DNA from: JAKVCB01 sp965243695
GTDB lineage: Bacteria > Planctomycetota > Planctomycetia > Pirellulales > Lacipirellulaceae
Direction: 5' to 3'
Length of the DNA stretch: 64,000 nt
NCBI GenBank assembly: GCA_965243695.1
Contig: CBDEWC010000043.1
Span: 1-64,000, forward strand
Shown here: positions 26,494 through 34,841 of the stretch, piece after piece
How positions within the stretch are numbered: the first letter of the stretch is position 1
How the letters are laid out: every line of letters begins with the position of its first letter
The notes under the pieces: generated by a model
What the model saw: the letters and a program-made list of their open reading frames with translations, nothing else
What the model was told of the DNA's origin: nothing
The model's database searches: none
Program-made: the position numbers and the translations under genes

Positions 26494-28845
26494 CTACCAG
26501 GAGGTTTCGGTGATCTTGTCGAGGTCCTCGGCATTGGCAAACCGGAAGCCAAACAAATACGCGTTTTGCATCCAGAAGCGGATAATAATCTTCTTGCCCA
26601 AAAAGGGCGTGAGGTCTTCGCCCACCTTGTTCCAGCGAACCACCTGTTCGTAATCGTCACTGCGCATTTGCGGGCAGTTGTCCTGGCCGTACCCCTTGAT
26701 ATGACCTGTGGTGCGAGAGGCACGATTGCACAGTTCCACCTGTACTTTGCCGTGTGACTTCGTGCTCCACGCACGGTGCTCGGGCGAAATGTTCACCAGC
26801 AATCGGTCGCCCGTCACCTCGACCTCTCGCGTCAACAGCCACCCCCCCTTGTAGCCAGCGTATTGGCCGATAAAACGATCCCGCTTGACTTTGGCCATGC
26901 CAATCGCCCGCATCGAATCGGGGTAACGTGTCCGCCACGTCCTTGAGGATCCGGTGTAGTAGAGATAGAGCCAGGGGCCGGCTTCGACCACATCACTCAG
27001 CATCCAGACATGCCCCGCATCCCAGTCGGTACCTTCGCCAAACGAAACCAGCGGCACACGGCCCGGCGCGCGGTGCCACTTGAATCCGTCACTACTGGTA
27101 GCCATTTCGATCCAGCCGCGGCCCGCTCCGTGTCGCGGTTGGATCGCCAAAAATCCGAGAAACTGGTTGCCGTAGCGAATGGGCGCCATGCGATCGAAAA
27201 AGAACCCTCCGTTCTCCGGATCGCGATGCTGGTCGACCTCGGCGGGGTCCTGTTTTGGCAGGTCCAGGTCATCGGGGGCAAGGCAGTGGCGCATGGGCGT
27301 CCAACTTTTCATGTCGCGGCTCACGGACACACCGATCCGTGTACGCACGTTCTCTCCGCGGTAGCGGCTTTCGTTGGCGGCCAAGGGCATGGGCCGACCG
27401 TAAAGCAACCAATACCCCTTCTCCTCGACATAAATCGGACAGTGCTGGGCGTCGAGCGCCCGGTTGGCGTAAACCGGGTTGTTATCGTGTTCGGTCCAGT
27501 CGATGCCGTTGTCGCTATAAGCCACACCCACGCTCTTGCTATATCCCGGCCAGGCGTCGCGGTACCAGAGCATGAATTTTTCCTTGCCCTCGTCGCGCAA
27601 GTATTGGGGCGTATGGATCACGCGAAATTCCTGGACTGTTTTGTTGCCAAGCATGACAACATTTGTTTTCTTGTATCCCAGGTAAGGAATCTTTTCGAGC
27701 AACGGCTTGGTCCAGTGGGTCCCATCCTTGCTGTAAGCGTATGACATCATGTAGGGCGTGCGGCGGGCCTTGGTCTTTCTCTTTGATCCACCCCATGCAC
27801 CGACATCGTAGTTGGCATACCACATGTGAAATGTCTGCGTTTCCTTGTCATAGAGTACGTTGGGCAGCCCAAGCGCCTGCTCCCACGGTTGATCAGGTTC
27901 GACAACCGGGTTACGTGGCGACTTGATGGGTGTATTGACAACCGCGCGGACATCCCAGCGGTCTGCATAGCTGGAGGAGTCGAGGAACAGCTGCAAGCGG
28001 TGTCCCAGGTTGAGTGGTTGTGCCGACTCGTTGTACGGATCCCGGGCCCTGCCCTGCTCGGCCGCCAGCTCCTTGCGCACCTCGTGCTTGATCAATGCCC
28101 GCTCGGAAAAGTGACCGACAACCAGCAAATCGTCGATTCGTAATTTCGCCATGATGTCGCGTTTGTCACCATAGACCCCCGGCTCGAATTCCATCTGTGC
28201 GATACTGTCTCCTGACCCGTCCGAATTTGTGCCGAGCGGGATCTCGGGACTTTCGGCGCCGTCGACACGAAAGCGGTAGCTGCCCTTGGCCGGCTCAACG
28301 GTGACCACCCACTGCTGCCAGGCGCCCGCCTTGTAGGGGACCTTCGTATCGAGAGGCCCCGCACTGCCGGTGGCCCAGAACGTGCCACTCCCGCCACGAC
28401 TCGCCTGAACTTGCAGCACGCCACCAAGCGTTGTACCAAGGCCAAACTGGTAGGCAGCTAAACGACGCGTTATCTGCTTGGACTCGCTGTCGCAGTGGGT
28501 TGAGAACGTGGCCACGATTTTGTCGGCTGTCTCGGCTGCCGGCAGATCGTCAGCCAACCAGGCCTGCGAACGTCCATCGTCGGCTCGATCCATCACAGAC
28601 CACCGCTGGGAATTTTCGCTGGGCGGTCCCGCCGCACCCTCGTCGGTCACCCTGGCTCCCAGCGGACCGAAGCCCCGCCACTGGCCAACCTTTGCCTGAA
28701 TACGCGCGCCCGGGGCAACCGATTCAAAGTCATCGTCAAACAGAACTTTCTCAACGGTCGAGCCGGTGTTTTCTGTAGCAGACCACCCAATGGTCCCCGC
28801 AAACACAAAAACTATTAAAAAAAGTATGCTTATTGCACGATTCAT
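26494..28845 (-). CDS. Secreted protein with N-terminal LamG-like and GH43/32-like propeller domains
   Basis: 783 residues from the ATG at 28845, preceded by GGAG, starting a signal peptide (NRAISILFLIVFVFAGTIGWSA). Residues about 30-240 form a jelly-roll domain (LFDDDFESVAPGARI ... YRFRVDGAE). The central 350 residues carry repeated propeller strands (FHMWYANYD, FMLWYRDAW, GYWLLYGRPM, LYLYYTGSS), as in the arabinanase/levansucrase superfamily. The C-terminus is a beta-sandwich. Family knowledge: polysaccharide-acting or -binding; the catalytic residues are not identified. Expected extracellular or periplasmic. Confidence 0.75.
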   Translation of the reverse strand: MNRAISILFLIVFVFAGTIGWSATENTGSTVEKVLFDDDFESVAPGARIQAKVGQWRGFGPLGARVTDEGAAGPPSENSQRWSVMDRADDGRSQAWLADDLPAAETADKIVATFSTHCDSESKQITRRLAAYQFGLGTTLGGVLQVQASRGGSGTFWATGSAGPLDTKVPYKAGAWQQWVVTVEPAKGSYRFRVDGAESPEIPLGTNSDGSGDSIAQMEFEPGVYGDKRDIMAKLRIDDLLVVGHFSERALIKHEVRKELAAEQGRARDPYNESAQPLNLGHRLQLFLDSSSYADRWDVRAVVNTPIKSPRNPVVEPDQPWEQALGLPNVLYDKETQTFHMWYANYDVGAWGGSKRKTKARRTPYMMSYAYSKDGTHWTKPLLEKIPYLGYKKTNVVMLGNKTVQEFRVIHTPQYLRDEGKEKFMLWYRDAWPGYSKSVGVAYSDNGIDWTEHDNNPVYANRALDAQHCPIYVEEKGYWLLYGRPMPLAANESRYRGENVRTRIGVSVSRDMKSWTPMRHCLAPDDLDLPKQDPAEVDQHRDPENGGFFFDRMAPIRYGNQFLGFLAIQPRHGAGRGWIEMATSSDGFKWHRAPGRVPLVSFGEGTDWDAGHVWMLSDVVEAGPWLYLYYTGSSRTWRTRYPDSMRAIGMAKVKRDRFIGQYAGYKGGWLLTREVEVTGDRLLVNISPEHRAWSTKSHGKVQVELCNRASRTTGHIKGYGQDNCPQMRSDDYEQVVRWNKVGEDLTPFLGKKIIIRFWMQNAYLFGFRFANAEDLDKITETSW

Positions 28846-29262
28846 CACAAATTCTCCGCTTGATCCATAACTAGTCCAGGTAACGCATGCACTGACGCAT
28901 ACGTTATCAGTATGAGTGCGGCACATTTGGGCGTCAACTTTTCTGCCCAGCAGGTGACACATTTGGGAATTGTGGACTGAAAAACCCAATACGGTTCGCC
29001 AGCTCCAAAATTGTCTCCTGAGGGCCAGATAACTATTGCCTGCCACTCTGCCAGCGGGTCGTAGTCGCACAAGCTGACCTCTACTGGCTCTCTACTGGCT
29101 CTCTACTGGCTCTCTACTGGCTCTCTACTGGTCACCACCGGGAAATGCCGGTTAAGATACCTGCTGTGCCGGCTGCCGTTAGGGTGGAAGTACTAAAACG
29201 CAATGGCGGCGAAAAAGTACGTACTCAACACTACACCATCTGTTTTGCTGGAGGCCCCTCGA
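28846..29262. other. Intergenic region between two divergent secreted-protein genes
   Basis: Contains a run of 11-bp tandem repeats at 29079-29131 and otherwise no gene. Both neighbours read outward from here. Confidence 0.45.
29079..29131. repeat. Nearly five tandem 11-bp repeats
   Basis: Unit CTCTACTGGCT, exact in four copies (29079-29089, 29090-29100, 29101-29111, 29112-29122) plus a 9-base partial copy. It lies about 130 bases upstream of the beta-helix gene start. One turn of DNA per unit would place the repeated sites on the same face of the helix, as for a repeated operator; this is inference only. Confidence 0.9.
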
Positions 29263-30930
29263 ATGAATCGTTTTTTTGTTGTTGACTTCGCAATCTACGC
29301 AGCACTGGGCATCATTCTTCTGCAGGGCAATTCGCAAACGGCCGTGGCTGAGGAAACCGCACCGAGCGCCAACGCCGCGACTCAACGTGATGCAGATTCG
29401 CTTTCTTTTCAAAGAAGTCCCGAAGCCCGCGTGCGATCGGTAGGAGACCGCCTGAGAGATTCGGTTACTATTCTCGATTTCATTCCGCCCGAAGAGCATG
29501 AAGCAATTGCCAAAAGAACCAGCACCTATAACTGCACCCCTGACTTCCAGACAGCCCATGACTTCTGCGTCAAAAGCCGACAAACCCTGTTGATTCCAGC
29601 AGGAAAATACCAGCTGGAGTCTCCCGTGACCGGAGTGATGATCAGCATGCGGGGAGACGGCGCCAACAACACAACCCTGCACGGCACCTTCCGGTCCGGT
29701 TACATGTTGGACTTCACTGGATCCCGGCCCTACCGATTCATCCGTGATATGGAATTTGTGGGAGGCGGACCAAACGGCCGCGGCCGGTATGGCGGGGCAA
29801 GTGCCATCCGGATTAGTGACGCGTGGGTGACAAATATCGAGAATCTTAACCTGGTCAACCTGGGCGGCGGCATCGACCTGGATCGATCCTTCGACGCTAA
29901 AATATCCGGCATTAAGGCGGTCTATGTTGTCAGGCCGATCACCGCAACGATTGCGAACGACATGATCCTCGAACACATTTATGGCCTCAATTTTACGGGT
30001 GGGTATGGAATTAAAATCAACGGCGGCTCGAGCATAGGCATCAGAAATACGACTTGGGAACGCGGGGAGGGATCCTCAGCGATCGACCTCAGGGCCTGCG
30101 CCAACGTCGCTATTGATAATTATTACTCGGAAAAGTCGATGGGTACGGACATCACGCTGGGGGCCGACAAATACGGTCCCTGTTACAACGTGACCATTAC
30201 CAACAGCGGATTCACTGCGGCCTCGGAAACGGTTGTGAATGCAGACGCCGTGTTGGGCCTTACCATTGATCAATGCGGATTAAAATCGGGTGCGGACGTC
30301 GAAAAAACGTTCTTGAAACTGGGCGCGGTCAACGGAGTAGGACCGGTCACAGCGCGGGTGGGACACATCACCCAGATCACGCCCAATACCGACAAACCTC
30401 CGCAAAGAACGCGCCCATTTGTAAAATTTTCCAATGATAATTCCCGCATCTTCCTCTTTAACCCGTGCAGTGCTGTTGGTGACGGCACGGCATCTGATGA
30501 AAGGAACATGGCCCCTCATACTCAGCCAGATGCGAACCGGCGGAGAGTTAATCTGGTGGAGCATCCCATCCCAACCTTAGGCTCTCTCCCGGCCAACATG
30601 TCGGCAACCAGTCGTGGAATTTCCTATGGCCCGGAATCGCCAGGCATCAGAATCGTCGCGGAGACGTACGGCGCTGCCAGAGTGACGCTGTTCGGTACCA
30701 TCTCCAACAGTGATGGAACAGCCCCAACTTCTTCCATCCGACTGACCAATGCTGAAATGGGCGAGTCGGGAACTGCGGTTGTTGCATCACCTGCGTCCGG
30801 AGGATCTTTCGAGGTCACTATACCTGTCTCGGTAAAACCTGGCGTCAATAAAATCACCGCCAGCGTCAACCAGGAACAAGAGCAGAAGGGAAAGAACTCG
30901 ATCACCGTTACGGACCTGGTGGTACTTTAA
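29263..30930 (+). CDS. Secreted right-handed beta-helix (pectate-lyase-like) protein
   Basis: 555 residues from the ATG at 29263, which has GGAGG 8 bases upstream; an ATG at 29203 would add 20 residues without a ribosome site. Signal peptide NRFFVVDFAIYAALGIILLQG. The core has VGDRLRDSVTILDFIPP, DFQTAHDFCVKSRQTLLIPAGKYQL and ISMRGDGANNTTLHG, as in phage-tail/pectate lyase 3 beta-helices, followed by repeated rungs (DAWVTNIENLNLVNLGGG). The last 100 residues look like an Ig-like domain. A polysaccharide-binding or lyase role is likely; active site not assigned. Its stop TAA shares four bases with the stop of the convergent gene. Confidence 0.75.
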   Translation: MNRFFVVDFAIYAALGIILLQGNSQTAVAEETAPSANAATQRDADSLSFQRSPEARVRSVGDRLRDSVTILDFIPPEEHEAIAKRTSTYNCTPDFQTAHDFCVKSRQTLLIPAGKYQLESPVTGVMISMRGDGANNTTLHGTFRSGYMLDFTGSRPYRFIRDMEFVGGGPNGRGRYGGASAIRISDAWVTNIENLNLVNLGGGIDLDRSFDAKISGIKAVYVVRPITATIANDMILEHIYGLNFTGGYGIKINGGSSIGIRNTTWERGEGSSAIDLRACANVAIDNYYSEKSMGTDITLGADKYGPCYNVTITNSGFTAASETVVNADAVLGLTIDQCGLKSGADVEKTFLKLGAVNGVGPVTARVGHITQITPNTDKPPQRTRPFVKFSNDNSRIFLFNPCSAVGDGTASDERNMAPHTQPDANRRRVNLVEHPIPTLGSLPANMSATSRGISYGPESPGIRIVAETYGAARVTLFGTISNSDGTAPTSSIRLTNAEMGESGTAVVASPASGGSFEVTIPVSVKPGVNKITASVNQEQEQKGKNSITVTDLVVL

Positions 30931-31991
30931 CTCTCCAGCCGGTAAACCTCGTAGGGCTGCGTGCAGGGGTGGCCACGGCTGATGTGCATTTGCCCCCCTT
31001 CGGTGTCGATGATGATCGAAAAGACGGTGGCCATGAATCCGTGGGGCAAGTCGTCGTTGGCATGCCGACAGATCGAGCGGGGAAAATTGTCGTGATCGGC
31101 AAGCGCCGACTTGACCAGCTCAAGCGACCGTGGCGCGTGGGTATCGAGCATGAGCGTATCGATTCGCCGCTTGCGTGGATGGGATTGAATCAACTCGGGG
31201 AACTGCTCGTTGACCGCCAGCAGCTCTGGGTGCAGGCAGTGGTTGGTGTGTGTTAGCGCCTCGCTATCGCGCAACACACGCACATCGTCGATCGTAATTT
31301 CCAGGTTGGCCGGCCCCTCGGGAGTTGCCATGACCATGCTGGCCGGAATCGCGCGGTGGGCCCGCTTGACCGCCTCGACCGCTTCCTCCAGGCAGGTCGC
31401 CTCGTAAACAGCCCGCAGGGTGAAATAATGGGGCACCCCGACCGGGCGACTGGGAGCCGGCAAAGTGTTGACACAGACCCCGATCCCCGCACTGCTGAAT
31501 CCCATGTAAGAAATCAAGCCTGCCTGCGTGATGTTCAGCAGGGCCGGCTTTCCGGTGGGCCTGCGGGTAAGAGCAATCGTAAACTCGTCCAGCACCGGAT
31601 CGTTGTCCCAATTCTGCGCCACCAGCGGGCGGCCCAGCGTGGTGGCCTGGGACCCCAGCGAAAGTGCCGTGCAGGCATGGTCCATGCCGTCGGTAAATTG
31701 GTTACGAACCTGTAGCAGCATCACCTCCTGGAGCGATACACGGCTGCTTTCGGCCACACCCTCTAGTTCCTCAACCATCTCCGGCGCGTACTGCTGGGCA
31801 TACGTGAGCGAATCGCGCACCACCGCGTCGGCCAGTTGGGGCGAAACTTTTACGCTCCGGTTGATATGCTCCAGGGCCACCTGACAAAAACCACGCACCG
31901 CTTCGCCAGCAGCTTCTCCAATTTGCTGTCCCATCGTGCGGGGACTGCCCGACACCTCAACCTCGGGATATCGCGCCGGAAGGCTGGTCAT
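30927..31991 (-). CDS. C45-type peptidase / acyl-CoA:6-APA acyltransferase family
   Basis: 354 residues. The key feature is DHACTALSLGSQ (near residue 105), where the Cys would become the N-terminal nucleophile after self-cleavage in this Ntn-hydrolase family. AQNWDND, GLISYMGFSSAGIGVCVN and THTNHCLHPEL match C45 family signatures. Bacterial members are poorly understood; they may act on amides of lipids or carcinine-like compounds. No signal peptide, so cytoplasmic. The stop codon TTA (minus) overlaps the convergent beta-helix gene. Confidence 0.8.
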   Translation of the reverse strand: MTSLPARYPEVEVSGSPRTMGQQIGEAAGEAVRGFCQVALEHINRSVKVSPQLADAVVRDSLTYAQQYAPEMVEELEGVAESSRVSLQEVMLLQVRNQFTDGMDHACTALSLGSQATTLGRPLVAQNWDNDPVLDEFTIALTRRPTGKPALLNITQAGLISYMGFSSAGIGVCVNTLPAPSRPVGVPHYFTLRAVYEATCLEEAVEAVKRAHRAIPASMVMATPEGPANLEITIDDVRVLRDSEALTHTNHCLHPELLAVNEQFPELIQSHPRKRRIDTLMLDTHAPRSLELVKSALADHDNFPRSICRHANDDLPHGFMATVFSIIIDTEGGQMHISRGHPCTQPYEVYRLES

Positions 31992-32317
31992 GACGTGTTT
32001 CTCGTTTCCACCGGAGGCTTGTTTTTTCGCAAAAAGGTTCGCTCAAGAACCACTCAGCATAACGTAGCGGCGCTGCAATGCCAGCCTCACCAACCACGCC
32101 AGGGATTTTTGCTGCTCAACGGCACACGAGACCAAAAATAGCGCCGCCCCTTCTGGCAACACCACCAACAAATCGGTAGTGAGTACCGGCGCAGCTACGC
32201 AGTGCGCGCCTGGCACAATCTTAAAACGTCTGGTTAACCTGACTGCAATATGTGATGATGGATCGCGTTTGAAACCAATCGCACCAGGGCCGAAACTTGA
32301 CAACAACCGAGCAGACG
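31992..32317. other. Intergenic region
   Basis: Divergent promoter region between the C45 gene (minus) and the sialidase-like gene (plus). Nothing else recognised. Confidence 0.4.
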
Positions 32318-33430
32318 ATGGCACAACTGGAAGTCCTCGACCATGCCGAGATCTACCGTAACCCCCACCCCAACCTTACGAGCGAGTACGTTGCCTTCCC
32401 CTCCATTGGGGCCTTCTCCGATGGCACCCTGCTGTGCATGTGCCGGCATGGTACGGCACGAGAAAGTAACGACGGCACGATCCGTATCCACCGTTCAACC
32501 GACGGTGGCCTTACCTGGAACCCAACCAGCCCCCTTCCAGAACCTTCGGGAGTCGGGCCTGGCAAGCGCATTCCAGGCGGTTTTGGTGTTGCCCCCAATG
32601 GCGAGTTGGTGGCCACTCTTTCGTATCCCCAAAAAAGCGACAACCAGTGCGGCCCGTGGATCTCGCGGTCGGCCGACGGAGGTCTTAGCTGGTCGGAACC
32701 AAAAAGCATTGACCGGGGACCTTTTGCCGGCATGGGCCTGATGGGCAATCTGGTATCGACCCGCGATGGTGTGATGGTCATGGCTGCGGAGTTTAGTGCG
32801 ACCGAACAGGTCGCCAAACAACCAGACTGGACCTCGATCCTAACGCGCTCCGGAGATGGCGGTGAAACCTGGGCTCCGTGGGAACGTGTTCACACCTCAC
32901 AAGCTACGCACTATTACCTTGATCCCCGCATTACCGAGCTGGCCGACGGCCGTTTGCTGGTTGCCTACTGGACCCACGACCTGCAAATCGATCAAGGCTT
33001 GAACGTGCACACCGCCTGGTCGTCGGATGAGGGTAAAACATGGACCGAGCCGCAGAATGCGAGTTTCTGGGGCCAGGTCACCGATGTGGCCAGCCTCCAA
33101 AGCGGACGAGTCATTGCCGTGACCAACCATCGTCGCCGACCGCAGGGGATTCGCGCGTTGCTCTCCGACGATGGTGGACAATCGTTCGACGAGCCTGGGC
33201 ACGTGGAGTTGTGGGGAATCGAACCGGCCCAGGTCCGCAGTGCGCCGGTCCTGGCCAAAAGACGGGACCAGGTCGAAAACGCGCTTGATTCGTATCACTT
33301 CTTTACGTTTGGCACTCCCTCGGTAACCCAGCTTCCCGACGGGGTGATTGTGGTCGCATTCTACGTCTCCGAAGAGCAGGTGACCTACGTGCGGTGTTGT
33401 CGCCTGCGCGAAACCTCAACGAGCAGCTAG
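32318..33430 (+). CDS. Sialidase/BNR-Asp-box protein
   Basis: 370 residues from the ATG at 32318; a TTG at 32297 is in frame. Five Asp-box motifs (SxDxGxTW) are visible as STDGGLTW, SADGGLSW, SGDGGETW, SSDEGKTW and SDDGGQSF, marking a six-bladed sialidase-fold propeller. Catalytic residues of true sialidases (Arg triad, Tyr/Glu pair) could not be confirmed by eye, so it may be a sialidase or another exo-glycoside hydrolase. No signal peptide. Ends with TAG sharing CTAG with the convergent DUF1501 gene. Confidence 0.75.
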   Translation: MAQLEVLDHAEIYRNPHPNLTSEYVAFPSIGAFSDGTLLCMCRHGTARESNDGTIRIHRSTDGGLTWNPTSPLPEPSGVGPGKRIPGGFGVAPNGELVATLSYPQKSDNQCGPWISRSADGGLSWSEPKSIDRGPFAGMGLMGNLVSTRDGVMVMAAEFSATEQVAKQPDWTSILTRSGDGGETWAPWERVHTSQATHYYLDPRITELADGRLLVAYWTHDLQIDQGLNVHTAWSSDEGKTWTEPQNASFWGQVTDVASLQSGRVIAVTNHRRRPQGIRALLSDDGGQSFDEPGHVELWGIEPAQVRSAPVLAKRRDQVENALDSYHFFTFGTPSVTQLPDGVIVVAFYVSEEQVTYVRCCRLRETSTSS

Positions 33431-34833
33431 GTGAGAATCTCACTGATGACATCGCCGTAGACATCGGTCAAACGGAAGTCACGGCCCGCATATCGGTAGG
33501 TGAGTTTCGTGTGGTCGAGCCCAAGAATATGCAGAATCGTGGCATGAAAATCATGCACATGCACCGGTCGGTCCACGATCGATGCGCCCCACTGGTCGGT
33601 GCTGCCATAGGTGACCCCACCCTTGACGCCCGCACCGGCCAGCAGACAGGTAAAGGCCCGATGCCAGTGGTTGCGGCCGGGAGTTGGACTGTTGTGCTGC
33701 CGCCATGGCGTACGGCCAAACTCGGTATTGATCACCACGAGTGTATCGTCGAACAATCCGCGATTTTTCAGATCATTGATAAAAGCCTTTAATCCCTGGT
33801 CCACCCCTGCAGCGTTTCGGCGGTGATCGTTGATATCGGCGTGGGCATCCCAATTGGCACTGCCACCACCGGAGTCGACTACCTCGATGACTCGCACCCC
33901 CGACTCCAACATTCTGCGGGCAACCAGGCACTGGGCTGAAAACGACTTGCGGTCGCCCGGCTCGATCCCGTACTCCCGCAGCGTAGCAGGCGACTCGGTT
34001 GACAAATCAAACAGCGGCGGTGCGACTCGCATCATCCCCTGGGCCACCTGAAAACTCTGATCGCGGGCACGCAACCGTTCATCTGCCGAGCGGGCATCCA
34101 GGTGCTGCCGGTTCAGGTCTCTCAGCATCTGTTGTTCCAGTTCCTGCAGCGTGACCGATCGGGCCGAAGAACGAAGATTGGCAATCGGATTTTTACCTGG
34201 AATGATCCGCACACCTTGATGCTGCGGTGGCAAAAAACTGTTATCCCACCCCTGGGCTCCGGCATACGGTTCCATGTTTGCCAGGACCACGTGCGAGGGC
34301 AGGTTGGCATTGAAAGTGCCCAGCCCGTAACTGAGCCAGGAACCCACACTCGGCATCGTAATCGTCGCTGAGCCGGTGTGCATCTGGAGCGAAGCTTGGA
34401 AGTGCTCCAGAATATCACTATGCATGCTGCGGATCACGCAAACGTCGTCGATCACCTGCCGGAAGTGCGGAAACAAATCACTCACCCAGAGACCCGACTC
34501 CCCGGCCCGCTGAAAGGTAAATGGTGAACGAAGCAGTTTGCCTTCAAACTTGTAGAACAACTCTTCGGCAGGCACCGTCTTGTTGTCGTGTTTTTGCAAT
34601 TCCGGCTTGTAATCGAACGTGTCAACCTGCGAAAAACCCCCGTTCATAAACAGAAACACCACGCGACTGGCGCGGGGCCGAACATGGGTCAGCCGCGGCG
34701 CAAGAACCTCGGCCCCGCCAACTTCTCCAGCCACCGCAAGCGCATGACGCAAATCGGCGCCGGTCAGGGCCAGGCTCCCACCTGCCATCTCCAGAAAACG
34801 CCGTCGTGAAGTTTTATTTTTTTTGCGATGCAT
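33427..34833 (-). CDS. DUF1501 protein with TAT leader
   Basis: 468 residues from the ATG at 34833; a GTG two codons upstream (34839) is equally possible. The leader SRRRFLEMAGGSLALTG is a twin-arginine signal. Characteristic stretches: VVFLFMNGGFSQVDTFDYKP, SWLSYGLG, NWDAHADINDH and VINTEFGRTPW, then GRNHWHRAF. It starts two to eight bases after the stop of its DUF1549/DUF1553 partner, so the pair forms one operon. Role unknown. Confidence 0.9.
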   Translation of the reverse strand: MHRKKNKTSRRRFLEMAGGSLALTGADLRHALAVAGEVGGAEVLAPRLTHVRPRASRVVFLFMNGGFSQVDTFDYKPELQKHDNKTVPAEELFYKFEGKLLRSPFTFQRAGESGLWVSDLFPHFRQVIDDVCVIRSMHSDILEHFQASLQMHTGSATITMPSVGSWLSYGLGTFNANLPSHVVLANMEPYAGAQGWDNSFLPPQHQGVRIIPGKNPIANLRSSARSVTLQELEQQMLRDLNRQHLDARSADERLRARDQSFQVAQGMMRVAPPLFDLSTESPATLREYGIEPGDRKSFSAQCLVARRMLESGVRVIEVVDSGGGSANWDAHADINDHRRNAAGVDQGLKAFINDLKNRGLFDDTLVVINTEFGRTPWRQHNSPTPGRNHWHRAFTCLLAGAGVKGGVTYGSTDQWGASIVDRPVHVHDFHATILHILGLDHTKLTYRYAGRDFRLTDVYGDVISEILT

Positions 34834-34841
34834 GATCACTG

